Part shown: piece after piece, positions 54,211 through 62,939 of the stretch
Layout: each line of letters starts with the position of its first letter
Position numbering within the stretch: the stretch's first letter is position 1
Origin: Desulfovibrio sp.
GTDB taxonomy: Bacteria; Desulfobacterota; Desulfovibrionia; Desulfovibrionales; Desulfovibrionaceae
Length of the DNA: 64,000 nt
Assembly: GCA_016208105.1 (NCBI GenBank)
Contig: JACQYS010000022.1
Span: 186,001 to 250,000 of the forward strand
Reading direction: 5' to 3'
Notes under the pieces: generated by a model
Told to the model about the DNA's origin: nothing
The model's input: the letters and a program-made list of their open reading frames with translations, nothing else
The model's database searches: none
Translations under genes and position numbers: made by a program

Positions 54211-54648
54211 TTATTGGGTGGAGGGTTTGACCAGATAGAGCGAACAGGGAAGCTTGCCCAGGATGTCCTTGGCCGTGTCGCGCACCACGGCCAGGCCGCG
54301 CTTGAAGGGATGGGCCATGACCAGGACGGAATACTCCCCGGCCTGGGCCTCCTTGATGATTTCGTCGCGCACCCGCCCGGCCACGGTCTTGACGTTGACG
54401 TCTAAGCCGTCAGCCCTGGCGAGCAGCAGTTTGGGAATGGCCTCGGCCTCCTTGAGGTCCTCCTCCCCGGCGTACTCGATGTAGCCTCCACGGGAGTTTG
54501 ACCCCGAGAGCCAGTCATGGCCGATGTAGTCGCTCCAGGTGGCGTCGAGCACGAAAAGCGCGGTGAGGCTCCCCCCGGTGTCCCGGGCGATCCTCACCGC
54601 CTCGTCCATGGCCTGCGTCGATTCGTCCAAAGCAAGAAGAACGCGCAT
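54211..54648 (-). CDS. Universal stress protein (UspA-like), downstream of transporter module
   Basis: This 145-residue USP begins MRVLLALDESTQAMDEAVRIA at ATG 54648, overlapping the stop of the upstream gene (TAATG). VLVMAHPFKRGLAVVRDTAKDIL replaces the usual nucleotide loop G-x2-G-x9-G-S/T; HPFKRG has no clear match, so ATP binding is doubtful. An insertion (WSDYIGHDWLSGSNSRGGYIEYAG) makes the middle unlike UspA. It is last of the three-gene set with the YeiH-like transporter and ends at a strong terminator. Confidence 0.8.
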   Translation of the reverse strand: MRVLLALDESTQAMDEAVRIARDTGGSLTALFVLDATWSDYIGHDWLSGSNSRGGYIEYAGEEDLKEAEAIPKLLLARADGLDVNVKTVAGRVRDEIIKEAQAGEYSVLVMAHPFKRGLAVVRDTAKDILGKLPCSLYLVKPSTQ

Positions 54649-55046
54649 TACGGCAGCGTGCCCTTCTCGTGTTCCACGGTCAACAGCGCGTTGCCGCGTT
54701 TGAATGAATCGCCCGGCTTCTTCTGAAGTTCCACTACCTTGCCCGGCACTTTGGATTTGAAGGTCTCCGTGGCCTTGGATTCCTGAATCTTTCCTTCCAC
54801 GAATTTTTTCTTCACGGTCTCGTAGGTGTAGATGGCTTGGCCCTGTTTGACGATGTCGCCCACGGCCACCTTCATTTCCGTGAGCTTGCCGTCCACGGGA
54901 GCCTTTATGACCACCTTGTCGATAAAGTAGGCCATGTAGATCAGCACGCACGCGGTGGCCAGGGCGGCGAACACGCAGGCCCCCACGTCCTCGTGGCGGT
55001 CGCTGCGGAATACTGTGAGCTTTTTGCTCTTGTCTTCTGCGGACAT
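54648..55046 (-). CDS. Membrane-anchored biotinyl/lipoyl-like protein
   Basis: This 132-residue protein has one N-terminal transmembrane helix (about 22-42). Two half-motifs of a biotinyl/lipoyl barrel follow: VIKAPVDGKLTEMKVAVGDI (46-65) and SKVPGKVVELQKKPGDSFKR (98-117). ETVKK (76-80) falls where a modifiable Lys sits in biotin or lipoyl carriers (Lys79), but the usual MKM or DKA context is missing, so modification is uncertain. GGAGGAAAGAGCA precedes the ATG. It lies between a YeiH-type transporter and a USP and may be an accessory of that transporter (inference). Confidence 0.7.
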   Translation of the reverse strand: MSAEDKSKKLTVFRSDRHEDVGACVFAALATACVLIYMAYFIDKVVIKAPVDGKLTEMKVAVGDIVKQGQAIYTYETVKKKFVEGKIQESKATETFKSKVPGKVVELQKKPGDSFKRGNALLTVEHEKGTLP

Positions 55047-55062
55047 TGCTCTTTCCTCCCGG

Positions 55063-56175
55063 TTACGGAGCGACAGCTGGTATGATGGTCAGGGCCATGA
55101 TCAGGGCCAGGATGTACTTGACCGTACCGGCGGTGAGGCCGACGATGAGGGGCTTGCCCCCGGCGGCTTTTATTTCGCCGAAGTCGATGTAGGCCCCGAG
55201 ACCCACCATGCCGATGCCGAAGATCCACTGCATCAGGGTGCGCAGCAGATGGGTGGTTTCTGAACCTTCCTGGCCTAAAAGCCCGAACGAGGACAGAGCG
55301 GTCATGCCCACGAAGCCCAGGACGAAGATGGGGAACTTGGACTTCAAAATCTGCCAGAGGCTCACGTTCTGGACCTCGGCATCGTCCTTGTTTCCGCTCC
55401 AATACCAGATGGTGATCACGAAAACCACGAAGGGTATGATGATCACGCGCATCACGTTCCATAACTCGCCGTAGGCCACCGCGGTGCCCGGAGCCACCAC
55501 CGGATTGAAGGCCAGGCAGGAGGCCAGCACCTGGCCTGAGTTCAGGATGCCGGTGCCTACCCAGACGCCGTACTGGTAGTCGGAAAGGTGCAGCATGTTG
55601 CCCAGGTAGGGGCTTATGAACATGGTCATGACGCCGAAGCCGAGAATGGTGGCGATGGCCAGGGCCACCTCGGCGGGCTTGGCCCGTACGCCCGGGCTGG
55701 TGGCCACGGCCGCTGACACGCCGCACACGCCGCAGGCCGCGCACATCACCCCGATCAGTGAACGGTCCATCTTGAGCACCTTGCCCAGCCACATGACGAA
55801 GATCACGGTGCCGAACACGAAGGCGGAAATGAGAAAGGCCGCCATGCCTCCGAGCTTGGCCAGGCCGGACAGGGTGTAGATTGAGCCCAGCATGATAACG
55901 CCGGTTTTGATGAACAGGCGCGTGGTTCTGAAACCTTCCGCGAGAAACTCCGGTATCGTGCCTCTGAAAAGCACGTTCCTGTAGAGCACTCCCATGATGA
56001 TGGAGATGATGATGTAGTTCAAGTTGAGAACGCGGCCGAAGAATTGCTTGAAGCCGAACACCTCAAGGGGCTTCAACGCTTCCTCGGCCCAGTTGGCGAA
56101 CAGGAACGTGCCCACCATGAGGGCCAGCCCCGGCACGATGGCCGCAAGCTTGCCCACGATGCCTCTGTCTTCCAT
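55063..56175 (-). CDS. UPF0324/YeiH-family (putative sulfate exporter-like) membrane transporter
   Basis: This 370-residue protein has about ten helices. The family signature AACGVCGVSAAVATSPGVRAK (about 147-167) and a later GTGILNSGQVLAS segment identify UPF0324. The family is annotated as putative sulfate exporters on weak evidence. In a sulfate- or sulfite-reducing cell a sulfur oxyanion is plausible. It is first of a three-gene unit with the biotinyl-like protein and a USP. The ribosome site is GGGGGGATC before the ATG. Confidence 0.82.
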   Translation of the reverse strand: MEDRGIVGKLAAIVPGLALMVGTFLFANWAEEALKPLEVFGFKQFFGRVLNLNYIIISIIMGVLYRNVLFRGTIPEFLAEGFRTTRLFIKTGVIMLGSIYTLSGLAKLGGMAAFLISAFVFGTVIFVMWLGKVLKMDRSLIGVMCAACGVCGVSAAVATSPGVRAKPAEVALAIATILGFGVMTMFISPYLGNMLHLSDYQYGVWVGTGILNSGQVLASCLAFNPVVAPGTAVAYGELWNVMRVIIIPFVVFVITIWYWSGNKDDAEVQNVSLWQILKSKFPIFVLGFVGMTALSSFGLLGQEGSETTHLLRTLMQWIFGIGMVGLGAYIDFGEIKAAGGKPLIVGLTAGTVKYILALIMALTIIPAVAP

Positions 56176-56298
56176 GATCCCCCCAATCTTAGGACTTGAA
56201 ACAGCCAGTTAGAATCCGGATGCCCAAATCGGGCGCCGCAAACCCACTTCCGCCGGTTCCTACGTATACAAATGGCTGGAGGAGCACGGCGGTTACAG

Positions 56299-56721
56299 CT
56301 ATTTTACGATGAGGACGTTCGCCTCGGCGTATTCAGCGACCTTGGAGGACACGGAGCCCAGGAACATCTTCATGGCCCCATGCTTGCCGAAGCTGCCAAG
56401 AACGATCATGTCGGCCTTCGTTTCCTTGGCCGCCTCCACGATTTTTTCCGCCGGGCGACCATTCTTGATGATGATTTCCGCCTTGATTCCCTTGGCCGCC
56501 ATCGCCTCCGAGACTTTTTTCATCTGCCCCCTGGCCTCTGTGGCCAGGCTGTTGGCAACCAGGCCGCATTCCTCTTCGGAGAGCTCCTCGGTCGACAGGC
56601 ACAGGTCGGGAATTACTGTGACTATCTCGAGTTTCCCCCCGAACTTTGCGGCCATCTGGCTGGCGACGTCCAAAGCCTTGGATGCCTGGGGCGAGCCATC
56701 ATGCGCCACGAGTACATTCAT
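56299..56721 (-). CDS. Universal stress protein (UspA-like)
   Basis: This 140-residue protein starts at ATG 56721, 8 nt behind GGAGGG; a GTG five codons earlier overlaps the site. It begins MNVLVAHDGSPQASKALDVA and has the nucleotide-binding loop MIVLGSFGKHGAMKMFLGSVSSKV, a fair match to G-x2-G-x9-G-S, so ATP/AMP binding is likely. It stands 123 bp upstream of the YeiH-like gene on the same strand and is clearly a different USP subtype from the one at 54211. Confidence 0.88.
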   Translation of the reverse strand: MNVLVAHDGSPQASKALDVASQMAAKFGGKLEIVTVIPDLCLSTEELSEEECGLVANSLATEARGQMKKVSEAMAAKGIKAEIIIKNGRPAEKIVEAAKETKADMIVLGSFGKHGAMKMFLGSVSSKVAEYAEANVLIVK

Positions 56722-56923
56722 CGATACACCCTCCACTTGAAGTTAGGCGCCGGTTCCGGGAGCAACGGAAAGCTCCGCCCTGCCGGAAACGACGAAAAGG
56801 GCATCGTGATGCAAAGGCGATTCAGTTCTGATTACAATGACGCTAGCATCAAAACGCTAGGAACGCGAGCGAATTTGTGAAGATTTCCAATGGAGGAACA
56901 AGGGCAAGCGCAAGGCGGGCCCC

Positions 56924-58324
56924 TCAGGCTTTCCTGGGCCGCCAGCGCCACACGAGCCAGAGGAGAGGAGCAAGAGCCAGAACCTCGGCCGCTTCACGGG
57001 GGGCCGAAAGGCCAACGCCCCACCAGATGGCGCCGGCCAGGCTCACGCATCCTGCGGCGAGCAGCAGGTTTCGGGCGTTCATGAAGCCGATTTTCAGCTG
57101 GCAGTAGCCCACGGTGCAGACCGCCACCAGACCCTTGGTGAGAACGATGGCCAGGGCTGAACCCCACAGGGGCGCGCCCGGGATAAGGACCCAGCAGAGA
57201 ACAACCCCTGCCGCGAGCCCTCCCGTGTAGATGGCCAGGAGGAGGCGTTCGCGTCCCAGGGCCAGCATCATGTATGCGGCCAGATTGTGCAGAAAGGCTA
57301 TCAGTATGGAAGGCGTCAGCCAGGCCGCCACCCAGGCATGGGGAGCATAGGCGGCGCCGAAGATGAGCGGCAGGATGCGGTCTGTTTCCATGGCCAGCAC
57401 AGCCATGACGGGAAGGCTGACCGCAGTGAGCGTTCTGGCGGAATTTTGGGCCAGGGCCTGAAATCCCTGTTTGTCCGTGCGCCAGAGTTTCACCAGGAGC
57501 GGATAGATGACGCCTGAAAGAAGGAGCGAAGCCACCAGGTTCGAGGCCCCGTCCACCAGCTCCCAGGCCACTCCGTACGCGCCCACGGCCTCGGCGCCGC
57601 CAAAGCGTTGCAGGAAAAAGACGTTGGCCTTGTTGTAGCCGATGGCGGCCAGGGCCATGCCCACGAAAACCAGTCCGCCCACGGCGGTGCGCCAGGCGCG
57701 CGCCATTCCTCTTCGGCCCAGGGAGATGCTGACCGTTTCGCTGCCCCGCAGGGTGAACCAGGCGCTTCCGCAGAGGTTGCACAGGTTTTCCACCACCTTG
57801 AAGAGCCCGAAGCTCCAGGCGGGCCAGCCGAGAGTCAGCGCGGTCAGGGCGTACCCGTAGCCCAGGGCGGCCGATGCGGAGCGCACGTAGGCCTCCAGGT
57901 CCTGCCGATGCTGTACCCGCAGAGCCACGAAAAAGGACCCGGCCAGAGGCTCCAGGCCGCATCCGAGGCAGATGCCCAGCGACATCCACAAAAGGCCGCC
58001 GGAATAGCCCTGGATCAGGCAAAAAAACAGCACGCCCACCATCCCGGCCGCGAGAAGGGCGGCCTTGATGAGTCCGTATTGGGCCAGCACCTGCCCCTTG
58101 TCGCCCCAGGTGCGGCTTAGGGCCACCACCATGGGCTGGTTGAGCCCGAACTCGCCCAGAAAAAGAATGAACTGGGCCAGGGAAAAGGCCAGCACGAACT
58201 CGCCGTAGGTGGCGGCGCTCGCCCGGGCCAGCACGATGATGAGGACCGTGTGCAGCCCGTCCCGCACCCACTGGGCCGTGGCCAGGTGCAGGAATTTGCT
58301 GAGTATGGAGCGCTGGGTTTTCAT
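56924..58324 (-). CDS. Polysaccharide flippase, Wzx/MOP family
   Basis: This membrane protein of about 466 residues has 12-14 predicted helices and starts at MKTQRSILSKFLHLATAQWV. An upstream extension to 58399 is open but collides with the divergent gene start. ILFLGEFGLNQPMVVALSR and GAYGVAWELVDGASNLVASL are typical of lipid-linked oligosaccharide flippases. It moves an undecaprenyl-linked glycan across the inner membrane. Two glycosyltransferase genes lie next door, with no polymerase or ligase. The ribosome site is not evident, so the start is uncertain. Confidence 0.8.
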   Translation of the reverse strand: MKTQRSILSKFLHLATAQWVRDGLHTVLIIVLARASAATYGEFVLAFSLAQFILFLGEFGLNQPMVVALSRTWGDKGQVLAQYGLIKAALLAAGMVGVLFFCLIQGYSGGLLWMSLGICLGCGLEPLAGSFFVALRVQHRQDLEAYVRSASAALGYGYALTALTLGWPAWSFGLFKVVENLCNLCGSAWFTLRGSETVSISLGRRGMARAWRTAVGGLVFVGMALAAIGYNKANVFFLQRFGGAEAVGAYGVAWELVDGASNLVASLLLSGVIYPLLVKLWRTDKQGFQALAQNSARTLTAVSLPVMAVLAMETDRILPLIFGAAYAPHAWVAAWLTPSILIAFLHNLAAYMMLALGRERLLLAIYTGGLAAGVVLCWVLIPGAPLWGSALAIVLTKGLVAVCTVGYCQLKIGFMNARNLLLAAGCVSLAGAIWWGVGLSAPREAAEVLALAPLLWLVWRWRPRKA

Positions 58325-58401
58325 GAATGCTTTTTCATGGCGGGCCGGGGTGATTTGCCGTAAACGGGCCCTGCCGGAGAAGGGAGTCATTTCATACAAT
58401 C

Positions 58402-59478
58402 ATGCGTCCTATCAAGACAGTCCTTTTACTCCAGGATCTCCACCTCGGGGGAACCCAGAGGCACGCCCTCGAACTGGCCAAGCGTCTTGATCCATCGCGC
58501 TTCGAAACCGAAGTATGGACGCTCATGGGCGGAGAAGCCTTTCTGCCCAAGGCCGTGGAGTACGGCCTGCGGGTCCGCCAGCTCTCCCGGGCGCCTTCGG
58601 TGGGACCCGCCGGTCTGTGGGGCCTGTGGCAAGAACTGCGAAGCTTCCGGCCGGATGCCCTGCTGGCCCTCACCGTGGTGCCGAACATCTGGGGGAGAGT
58701 GCTCGGCCGCCTGGCCCGGGTGCCTGCCGTGGTGGCCAACTGCCGGGGGGGAGACGACTTGTGGCGCCAGCACGAAGCCGTGCTCAAAAACTTGGCCCAT
58801 CACCACATCTGCAACGCCAAGGCCCTCAAAACCGCTCTCGTAAACCGCTACAAGCTCAGCCAGGACCGCATCGACGTCATTCCCACCGGCGTGGACACGG
58901 CGCACTTCGCCCCCAGGCCGGAAGATCGCGATGAAGAATGCGTTCTTCTCTGCATGGCCCGGCTCTCGCCCATCAAGGACCACGAGACCCTCATCAAGGC
59001 CTTTGAAATGGTTCATCCCAAGCACCCCAAGGCCCGCCTCAGGCTGGTGGGCGACGGCGAACTGCGCGATCAGCTGGCCAGGCGCATGGCGTCAAGCCCG
59101 GCCCGGCAGGCCATGGAGCTTCTGCCCGGAACAACCGATCCCGCGAGCCAATATGCCAGGGCCAGCGCCGTGGTGTTGAGTTCCGCCAACGAGGGAATGC
59201 CAAACGTGCTCCTGGAGGCCATGGCCATGGGGCTGGCCTGCGTGGGAACAGCGGTGGGCGGCGTGCCCGAGGTCATCCGGCACGGCCGCACCGGATTCGT
59301 GGTGCAGAAGAGAGCCCCTCAGGCCTTGGCCCAAGCCCTGGACGAGCTTCTCGGAAACGAAGCCTTGCGCCAGCGCTTCGGGGAACAGGGCAGGCAGGTC
59401 GCCCTTGCGGAACATTCCCTGGAAAGCGTGGCTGAGAGACACGCGGGGATCATCGAGCGTCTGGTTCTTGGAGATTGA
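58402..59478 (+). CDS. GT4-family glycosyltransferase
   Basis: This 358-residue protein has the N-terminal acceptor loop LLLQDLHLGGTQRHALELAK (8-27) and the C-terminal donor-site motif SSANEGMPNVLLEAMAMG, the E-x7-E signature of retaining GT4 enzymes. It is cytoplasmic and transfers a sugar from a nucleotide-sugar. It is divergent from the flippase and is followed by a stack of hairpins. Sugar and acceptor cannot be read from sequence. Confidence 0.88.
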   Translation: MRPIKTVLLLQDLHLGGTQRHALELAKRLDPSRFETEVWTLMGGEAFLPKAVEYGLRVRQLSRAPSVGPAGLWGLWQELRSFRPDALLALTVVPNIWGRVLGRLARVPAVVANCRGGDDLWRQHEAVLKNLAHHHICNAKALKTALVNRYKLSQDRIDVIPTGVDTAHFAPRPEDRDEECVLLCMARLSPIKDHETLIKAFEMVHPKHPKARLRLVGDGELRDQLARRMASSPARQAMELLPGTTDPASQYARASAVVLSSANEGMPNVLLEAMAMGLACVGTAVGGVPEVIRHGRTGFVVQKRAPQALAQALDELLGNEALRQRFGEQGRQVALAEHSLESVAERHAGIIERLVLGD

Positions 59479-59508
59479 TTTTTCAGCGGGGAGGAAGGCC
59501 TCCGGCGG

Positions 59509-59640
59509 CCAAAGGGCCAGTGGCCCTTTGGAATCCCAAATAGCTTTGCGCCCGCCACCGGCATACCGGTGGCGGGCGCAAAGCATATAGAGGGTCCAGG
59601 GGGATCATCCCCCTGGCGGGGTTCGGGGTGGAGCCCCGGT
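59509..59640. terminator. Stack of perfect hairpins between convergent glycosyltransferase genes
   Basis: Hairpin 1 is CCAAAGGGCC/AGT (59509-59531). Hairpin 2 has 19-bp perfect arms GCTTTGCGCCCGCCACCGG with loop CATA (59543-59584). Hairpin 3 is a CCAGGGGGAT palindrome (59596-59616), and a weaker CGGGG/CCCCG stem follows. No long T-run is present, so mRNA-end protection or repeat-element origin is as likely as pure termination. Confidence 0.7.
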
Positions 59641-59641
59641 C

Positions 59642-60859
59642 TTAAGTTGGGTCGGTTCCGGAAATGAGCTTGTAGAACGTCCGTGAATTGCGGTCGGTAT
59701 TGTAGAAATCAAGCACTCGGAGCTTGCCGTTTTCGGCCATGCGTACGGCATTCTCACGGTCTTCGGCCAGCTTGACGATGGCGTCGGCCAGGGCTTCGCA
59801 ATTCTTCTGCTGGATGAGGTAGCCGGTCTCGCCGTCGGTGACGACTTCCTTGATGCCCCCCACGTCGGTCGCGATGACGGGCACGCGGCTGACCAGGGCT
59901 TCCATGATCACGGTGGGCAGGCCGTCCCGGTCGCCTGTGGAGCCTATGCGGCTTGGCATCACGAAGATGTCGTGCCTGCGGATGAGTTCCGGCACGTCCT
60001 TGTGGAGAATGAACCCGGGGAAGTCCACCTTGTCCTCAATGCCAAGCCGCTTGGCCTGGGCGCGCAGGGCGCTCTCAATTCTTCCCGATCCGGCCAGGGT
60101 GACACGGAAATCCACGCCGCGCTTTTTGAGAATCGCGCAGGCGTCCAGAAGCACGTCCAGTCCCTTGGTCTTCACGAAGCGGGCGATGGCCAGCAGGCGG
60201 TATGGTGGCCTCATGGGCACTTCGGCCGGTTCAGGTATGTCCCAGGAGAGCATGTTGCGCACGAGAATGACCCGGTCTTTTTTCTCCCAGGTGAACTGGC
60301 GCACGTATTCGAGATTGAAGGCGGCGTCGGTGCGCACGAAGTCCGCCGCGGCGATCTTTTCCTCAAGAGCGCCGTCCGGGGGGTAGATGTCTCCTGCCCG
60401 GCCGGTGAAGCTGAAGGGGATATTGGTAAGGAGCGAAGCGGTCCATGCGGCCGTGGCCGGTCCGTTCGCCCATCCCGCGTGGATATGGGTGATGCCTTCT
60501 TCCAGGAATTTTCGAGCGAGCAGGCACCCGGCCAGAAACGCCCAGGAATTTTCGCCGGTCTGCTCCAGATCGCGCCAGAAACGTCCGAGAACCGTTTTCG
60601 AGGTCTTTATGAAAAGCTCGGGATGGTTTTTCCACCACCAACGGACGGCGCAAAGACATTGGGCAATGCTTCGGGTTCCCAAACGCTCAACCGGGGAACA
60701 TTTGGCCTCCATGTCCGCGCCGATGTGCTTGGAAAGCTTGCCGTATAGGGTGTATACCTTGACGGGCATGCCGAGGGCGCGCAGGGCCGCGACTTCCCCA
60801 ACGACGAATGTTTCTGAAGGCTTAGGATACCAGAGGGTTACGTATGCAGCTTTTGTCAT
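59642..60859 (-). CDS. GT4-family glycosyltransferase (colanic-acid type)
   Basis: This 405-residue protein begins MTKAAYVTLWYPKPSETFVV; PxxSETF is the hallmark of WcaL/AmsK-like glycosyltransferases. ITHIHAGWANGPATAAW and FSFTGRAGDIYPPDG are in the acceptor domain. DGLPTVIMEALVSRVPVIATDVGG is the donor E-x7-E motif. It acts in the cytoplasm in exopolysaccharide or O-antigen synthesis. No ribosome site is clear before ATG 60859. It converges with the GT at 58402. Confidence 0.87.
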   Translation of the reverse strand: MTKAAYVTLWYPKPSETFVVGEVAALRALGMPVKVYTLYGKLSKHIGADMEAKCSPVERLGTRSIAQCLCAVRWWWKNHPELFIKTSKTVLGRFWRDLEQTGENSWAFLAGCLLARKFLEEGITHIHAGWANGPATAAWTASLLTNIPFSFTGRAGDIYPPDGALEEKIAAADFVRTDAAFNLEYVRQFTWEKKDRVILVRNMLSWDIPEPAEVPMRPPYRLLAIARFVKTKGLDVLLDACAILKKRGVDFRVTLAGSGRIESALRAQAKRLGIEDKVDFPGFILHKDVPELIRRHDIFVMPSRIGSTGDRDGLPTVIMEALVSRVPVIATDVGGIKEVVTDGETGYLIQQKNCEALADAIVKLAEDRENAVRMAENGKLRVLDFYNTDRNSRTFYKLISGTDPT

Positions 60860-60963
60860 AGTGGATAGTAGGGAAGGTGTCCGAACGAAGTTTCGTCCGG
60901 GGAGGGTACAGGTAGCATTCCAAACGATTCACCTCAACACACTTTTGAACCAGGAATCCCATA

Positions 60964-61812
60964 ATGAGCGACGCAAATCGCCTTTTTGGCGCTCACGAAT
61001 CCGTTGCGGGCGGTCTGCACACGGCCTTTGAGCGCATTGCGAAGGTCGGCGGCACGGCCCTGCAGATTTTTACGCGCAATCAACGCCAATGGAATGCGGC
61101 GCCGGTCGGCTCCAACGAATCCCTGGCTTTTGCCGAGGCCTGGAAGCGGTGGGGGGAGTATCCCGTTGCCAGCCACGCCTCCTATCTCCTCAATCCCGCT
61201 TCTCCCAGCGAAGATCTCAGGCAACGCTCCGCCGCCGCCCTGGCCGGGGAGCTCGAGCGCTGCCGGGAACTGAACATCCCCTGGGTGGTGCTTCATCCCG
61301 GAGCTCGTCTGGAATCTTCAACCGAAGAGGCCCTGGAGAGGGCGGCACGCACCCTGGATGAAGCGTTCGGATCGAGCGGAGGAGACGGTCCCTTGGTTCT
61401 TTTGGAGAACACGGCCGGACAGGGCTCCGGCCTTGGCTCCGACTTCGGAGACTTGGCCGCGATACTGGCCCTTTCCAAGAACAGCCATCGCCTCGGCCTG
61501 TGCCTGGACACATGCCACGCCTTTGCCGCCGGGTACGATGTGAGAACCCGGGCCGGGCTCGACGCGGCGCTTTCTCAACTCGATACCGGACGGCTGAAGC
61601 TTGTGCACGTCAACGACTCCAAGGGCGACTTGGGCTCCCGGCTGGACCGGCACGAGCACATCGGCAAGGGAGCCATCGGGCTGGAGGGATTCAGCAATAT
61701 TCTGAATCATCCGGTATTGGCCAAATTGCCCATGGTCCTTGAAACCCACAAGGAGAAGGACCTCAAGGAGGACATGGAGAATCTTGAAGTTCTGAGACAG
61801 CTTGCGGGTTGA
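60964..61812 (+). CDS. nfo: Endonuclease IV (AP endonuclease)
   Basis: This 282-residue protein starts LFGAHESVAGGLHTAFERIA (8-27) and has the Zn-ligand motifs LVLLENTAGQGSGLGSDF (Glu), LGLCLDTCHAFAAGYD (Asp/His), LVHVNDSKGDLGSRLDRHEHIGKG (His/Asp/His) and MVLETHKEKD (Glu), all as in EndoIV. It incises DNA at abasic sites and oxidised 3' ends in the cytoplasm. AGGAATCCCATA precedes the ATG. It stands alone on the strand and is followed 77 bp later by an AMIN-domain gene. Confidence 0.95.
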   Translation: MSDANRLFGAHESVAGGLHTAFERIAKVGGTALQIFTRNQRQWNAAPVGSNESLAFAEAWKRWGEYPVASHASYLLNPASPSEDLRQRSAAALAGELERCRELNIPWVVLHPGARLESSTEEALERAARTLDEAFGSSGGDGPLVLLENTAGQGSGLGSDFGDLAAILALSKNSHRLGLCLDTCHAFAAGYDVRTRAGLDAALSQLDTGRLKLVHVNDSKGDLGSRLDRHEHIGKGAIGLEGFSNILNHPVLAKLPMVLETHKEKDLKEDMENLEVLRQLAG

Positions 61813-61889
61813 GGGGAACGTGGATTAGGCTGACTTCCTCTGGAACTGCCATTTATTGTTTTACATCCCAGACCGGGGGCACGCGCGAC

Positions 61890-62864
61890 ATGACTGATAA
61901 GAACAAGGTTTTTATTTTGAAGGTGGTCCTGGTCGTTGTGGCTGTGGCTTTGGGGTTTTCGCTCAACATGCTTTCTGTTCGCTCGCCGTTTATCAGTCCA
62001 GGACCTCAGCAGGTAACTTCCCAGCAAGGCGGCAAGCAGGACGCTCAATCAGAACAGTCTGCCGGCAAACAGGAGGAGCAGGCTCCAGCTCCCGTGTCCG
62101 GAGAGAAACCGGAATCCGTTTCCAGGCCAGAGGAGAAGATTGCCGCGCCCCAGGAGCCGATGCCGGCTCCGGCCGATTCCCAGGTGGTTGCCGCCGCGCC
62201 CGCAGCTGCGCCGGCGTCCTCGGATGGCGATTTGCCAAAGGAGCGCGCCTCGGAGAAGGATGAAGCGAAGCCGGCTTCAGCCGCTGCGGAAGCGAAGCAA
62301 AAGGACCACCCAGCGTTGGCTGGAGTGTCTGACCCAGGAACGGACAAGACCGGGGGAATGGATAAAGCGGGGAAAACCGGGGCCGGGGCTGGCCAACCTG
62401 GTACGGCGGGAACCGAGGCCAAAGAAACCAAGCAGGCCAAGCCTGAGAAGAAAAAAACCGGAGCTCAGGAAAAAACTGTTTCGGAAGCTACGGACAAGCA
62501 GACGGACAAGGCCGTGCCCGCCAAGGGCGGCAAGGTAGTGGACGTCACCGCTCAGGACAACCCGGGCGAGTTCGTGCTGACCATAACCACGGATGGTCCC
62601 GTTGAACGGGTGACTTCCTTTTACGCCAAGGACCCCGCCCGTCTTGCCGTGGACATCTGGGGCGTCTGGCAGCCGGGCGTTCCAGGAGTGATCGCGGTGG
62701 GCGGCCCGATCATGGAGCGAATACGGATCGGATCGCACCCGGACAAGCTGCGGCTGGTCGTGGATTACCGCGACAAGGAGTCCTCCGGGTTTTCCGAACC
62801 GGTGGTGGAGAAGACGGACAAGGGCGTGGTGGTCCGCGTGCCCAAGAGCAAGAAACCCCAATAG
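61890..62864 (+). CDS. Membrane-anchored AMIN-domain protein
   Basis: The start is ATG 61890, giving 324 residues. It has one N-terminal transmembrane helix (VFILKVVLVVVAVALGFSLN, about 7-26) and a disordered Ala/Pro/Lys/Glu-rich linker (about 35-215). The C-terminal AMIN domain (about 220-320) has VVDVTAQDNPGEFVLTITT and LAVDIWGVWQPG. AMIN domains localise proteins in the periplasm by binding envelope components. No amidase or secretin domain follows. Codon use in the linker is biased to GCN/AAR but the GC matches the region. Confidence 0.8.
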   Translation: MTDKNKVFILKVVLVVVAVALGFSLNMLSVRSPFISPGPQQVTSQQGGKQDAQSEQSAGKQEEQAPAPVSGEKPESVSRPEEKIAAPQEPMPAPADSQVVAAAPAAAPASSDGDLPKERASEKDEAKPASAAAEAKQKDHPALAGVSDPGTDKTGGMDKAGKTGAGAGQPGTAGTEAKETKQAKPEKKKTGAQEKTVSEATDKQTDKAVPAKGGKVVDVTAQDNPGEFVLTITTDGPVERVTSFYAKDPARLAVDIWGVWQPGVPGVIAVGGPIMERIRIGSHPDKLRLVVDYRDKESSGFSEPVVEKTDKGVVVRVPKSKKPQ

Positions 62865-62900
62865 CGCTTTACGAGCGCTTCGGTGCGGCGCAATTGTTTC

Positions 62901-62926
62901 AGGGCATGGCGGCTTGGCCATGCCCT
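62901..62926. terminator. Hairpin terminator between AMIN and FlxA-like genes
   Basis: AGGGCATGGC (62901-62910) pairs perfectly with 62917-62926 across a 6-nt loop. It lies between convergent genes and is followed by a weak TGTGGTAACTTG tract, so efficiency is uncertain. Confidence 0.55.
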
Positions 62927-62939
62927 TGTGGTAACTTGT

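Noticed and set aside
54648-55046. Biotin carrier of a Na+-pumping decarboxylase
   Set aside because: No MKM biotinylation motif and no decarboxylase subunits nearby; only the barrel-like halves match.
59509-59640. CRISPR-like or tandem repeat array
   Set aside because: The hairpins differ in sequence and there are no equal spacers.
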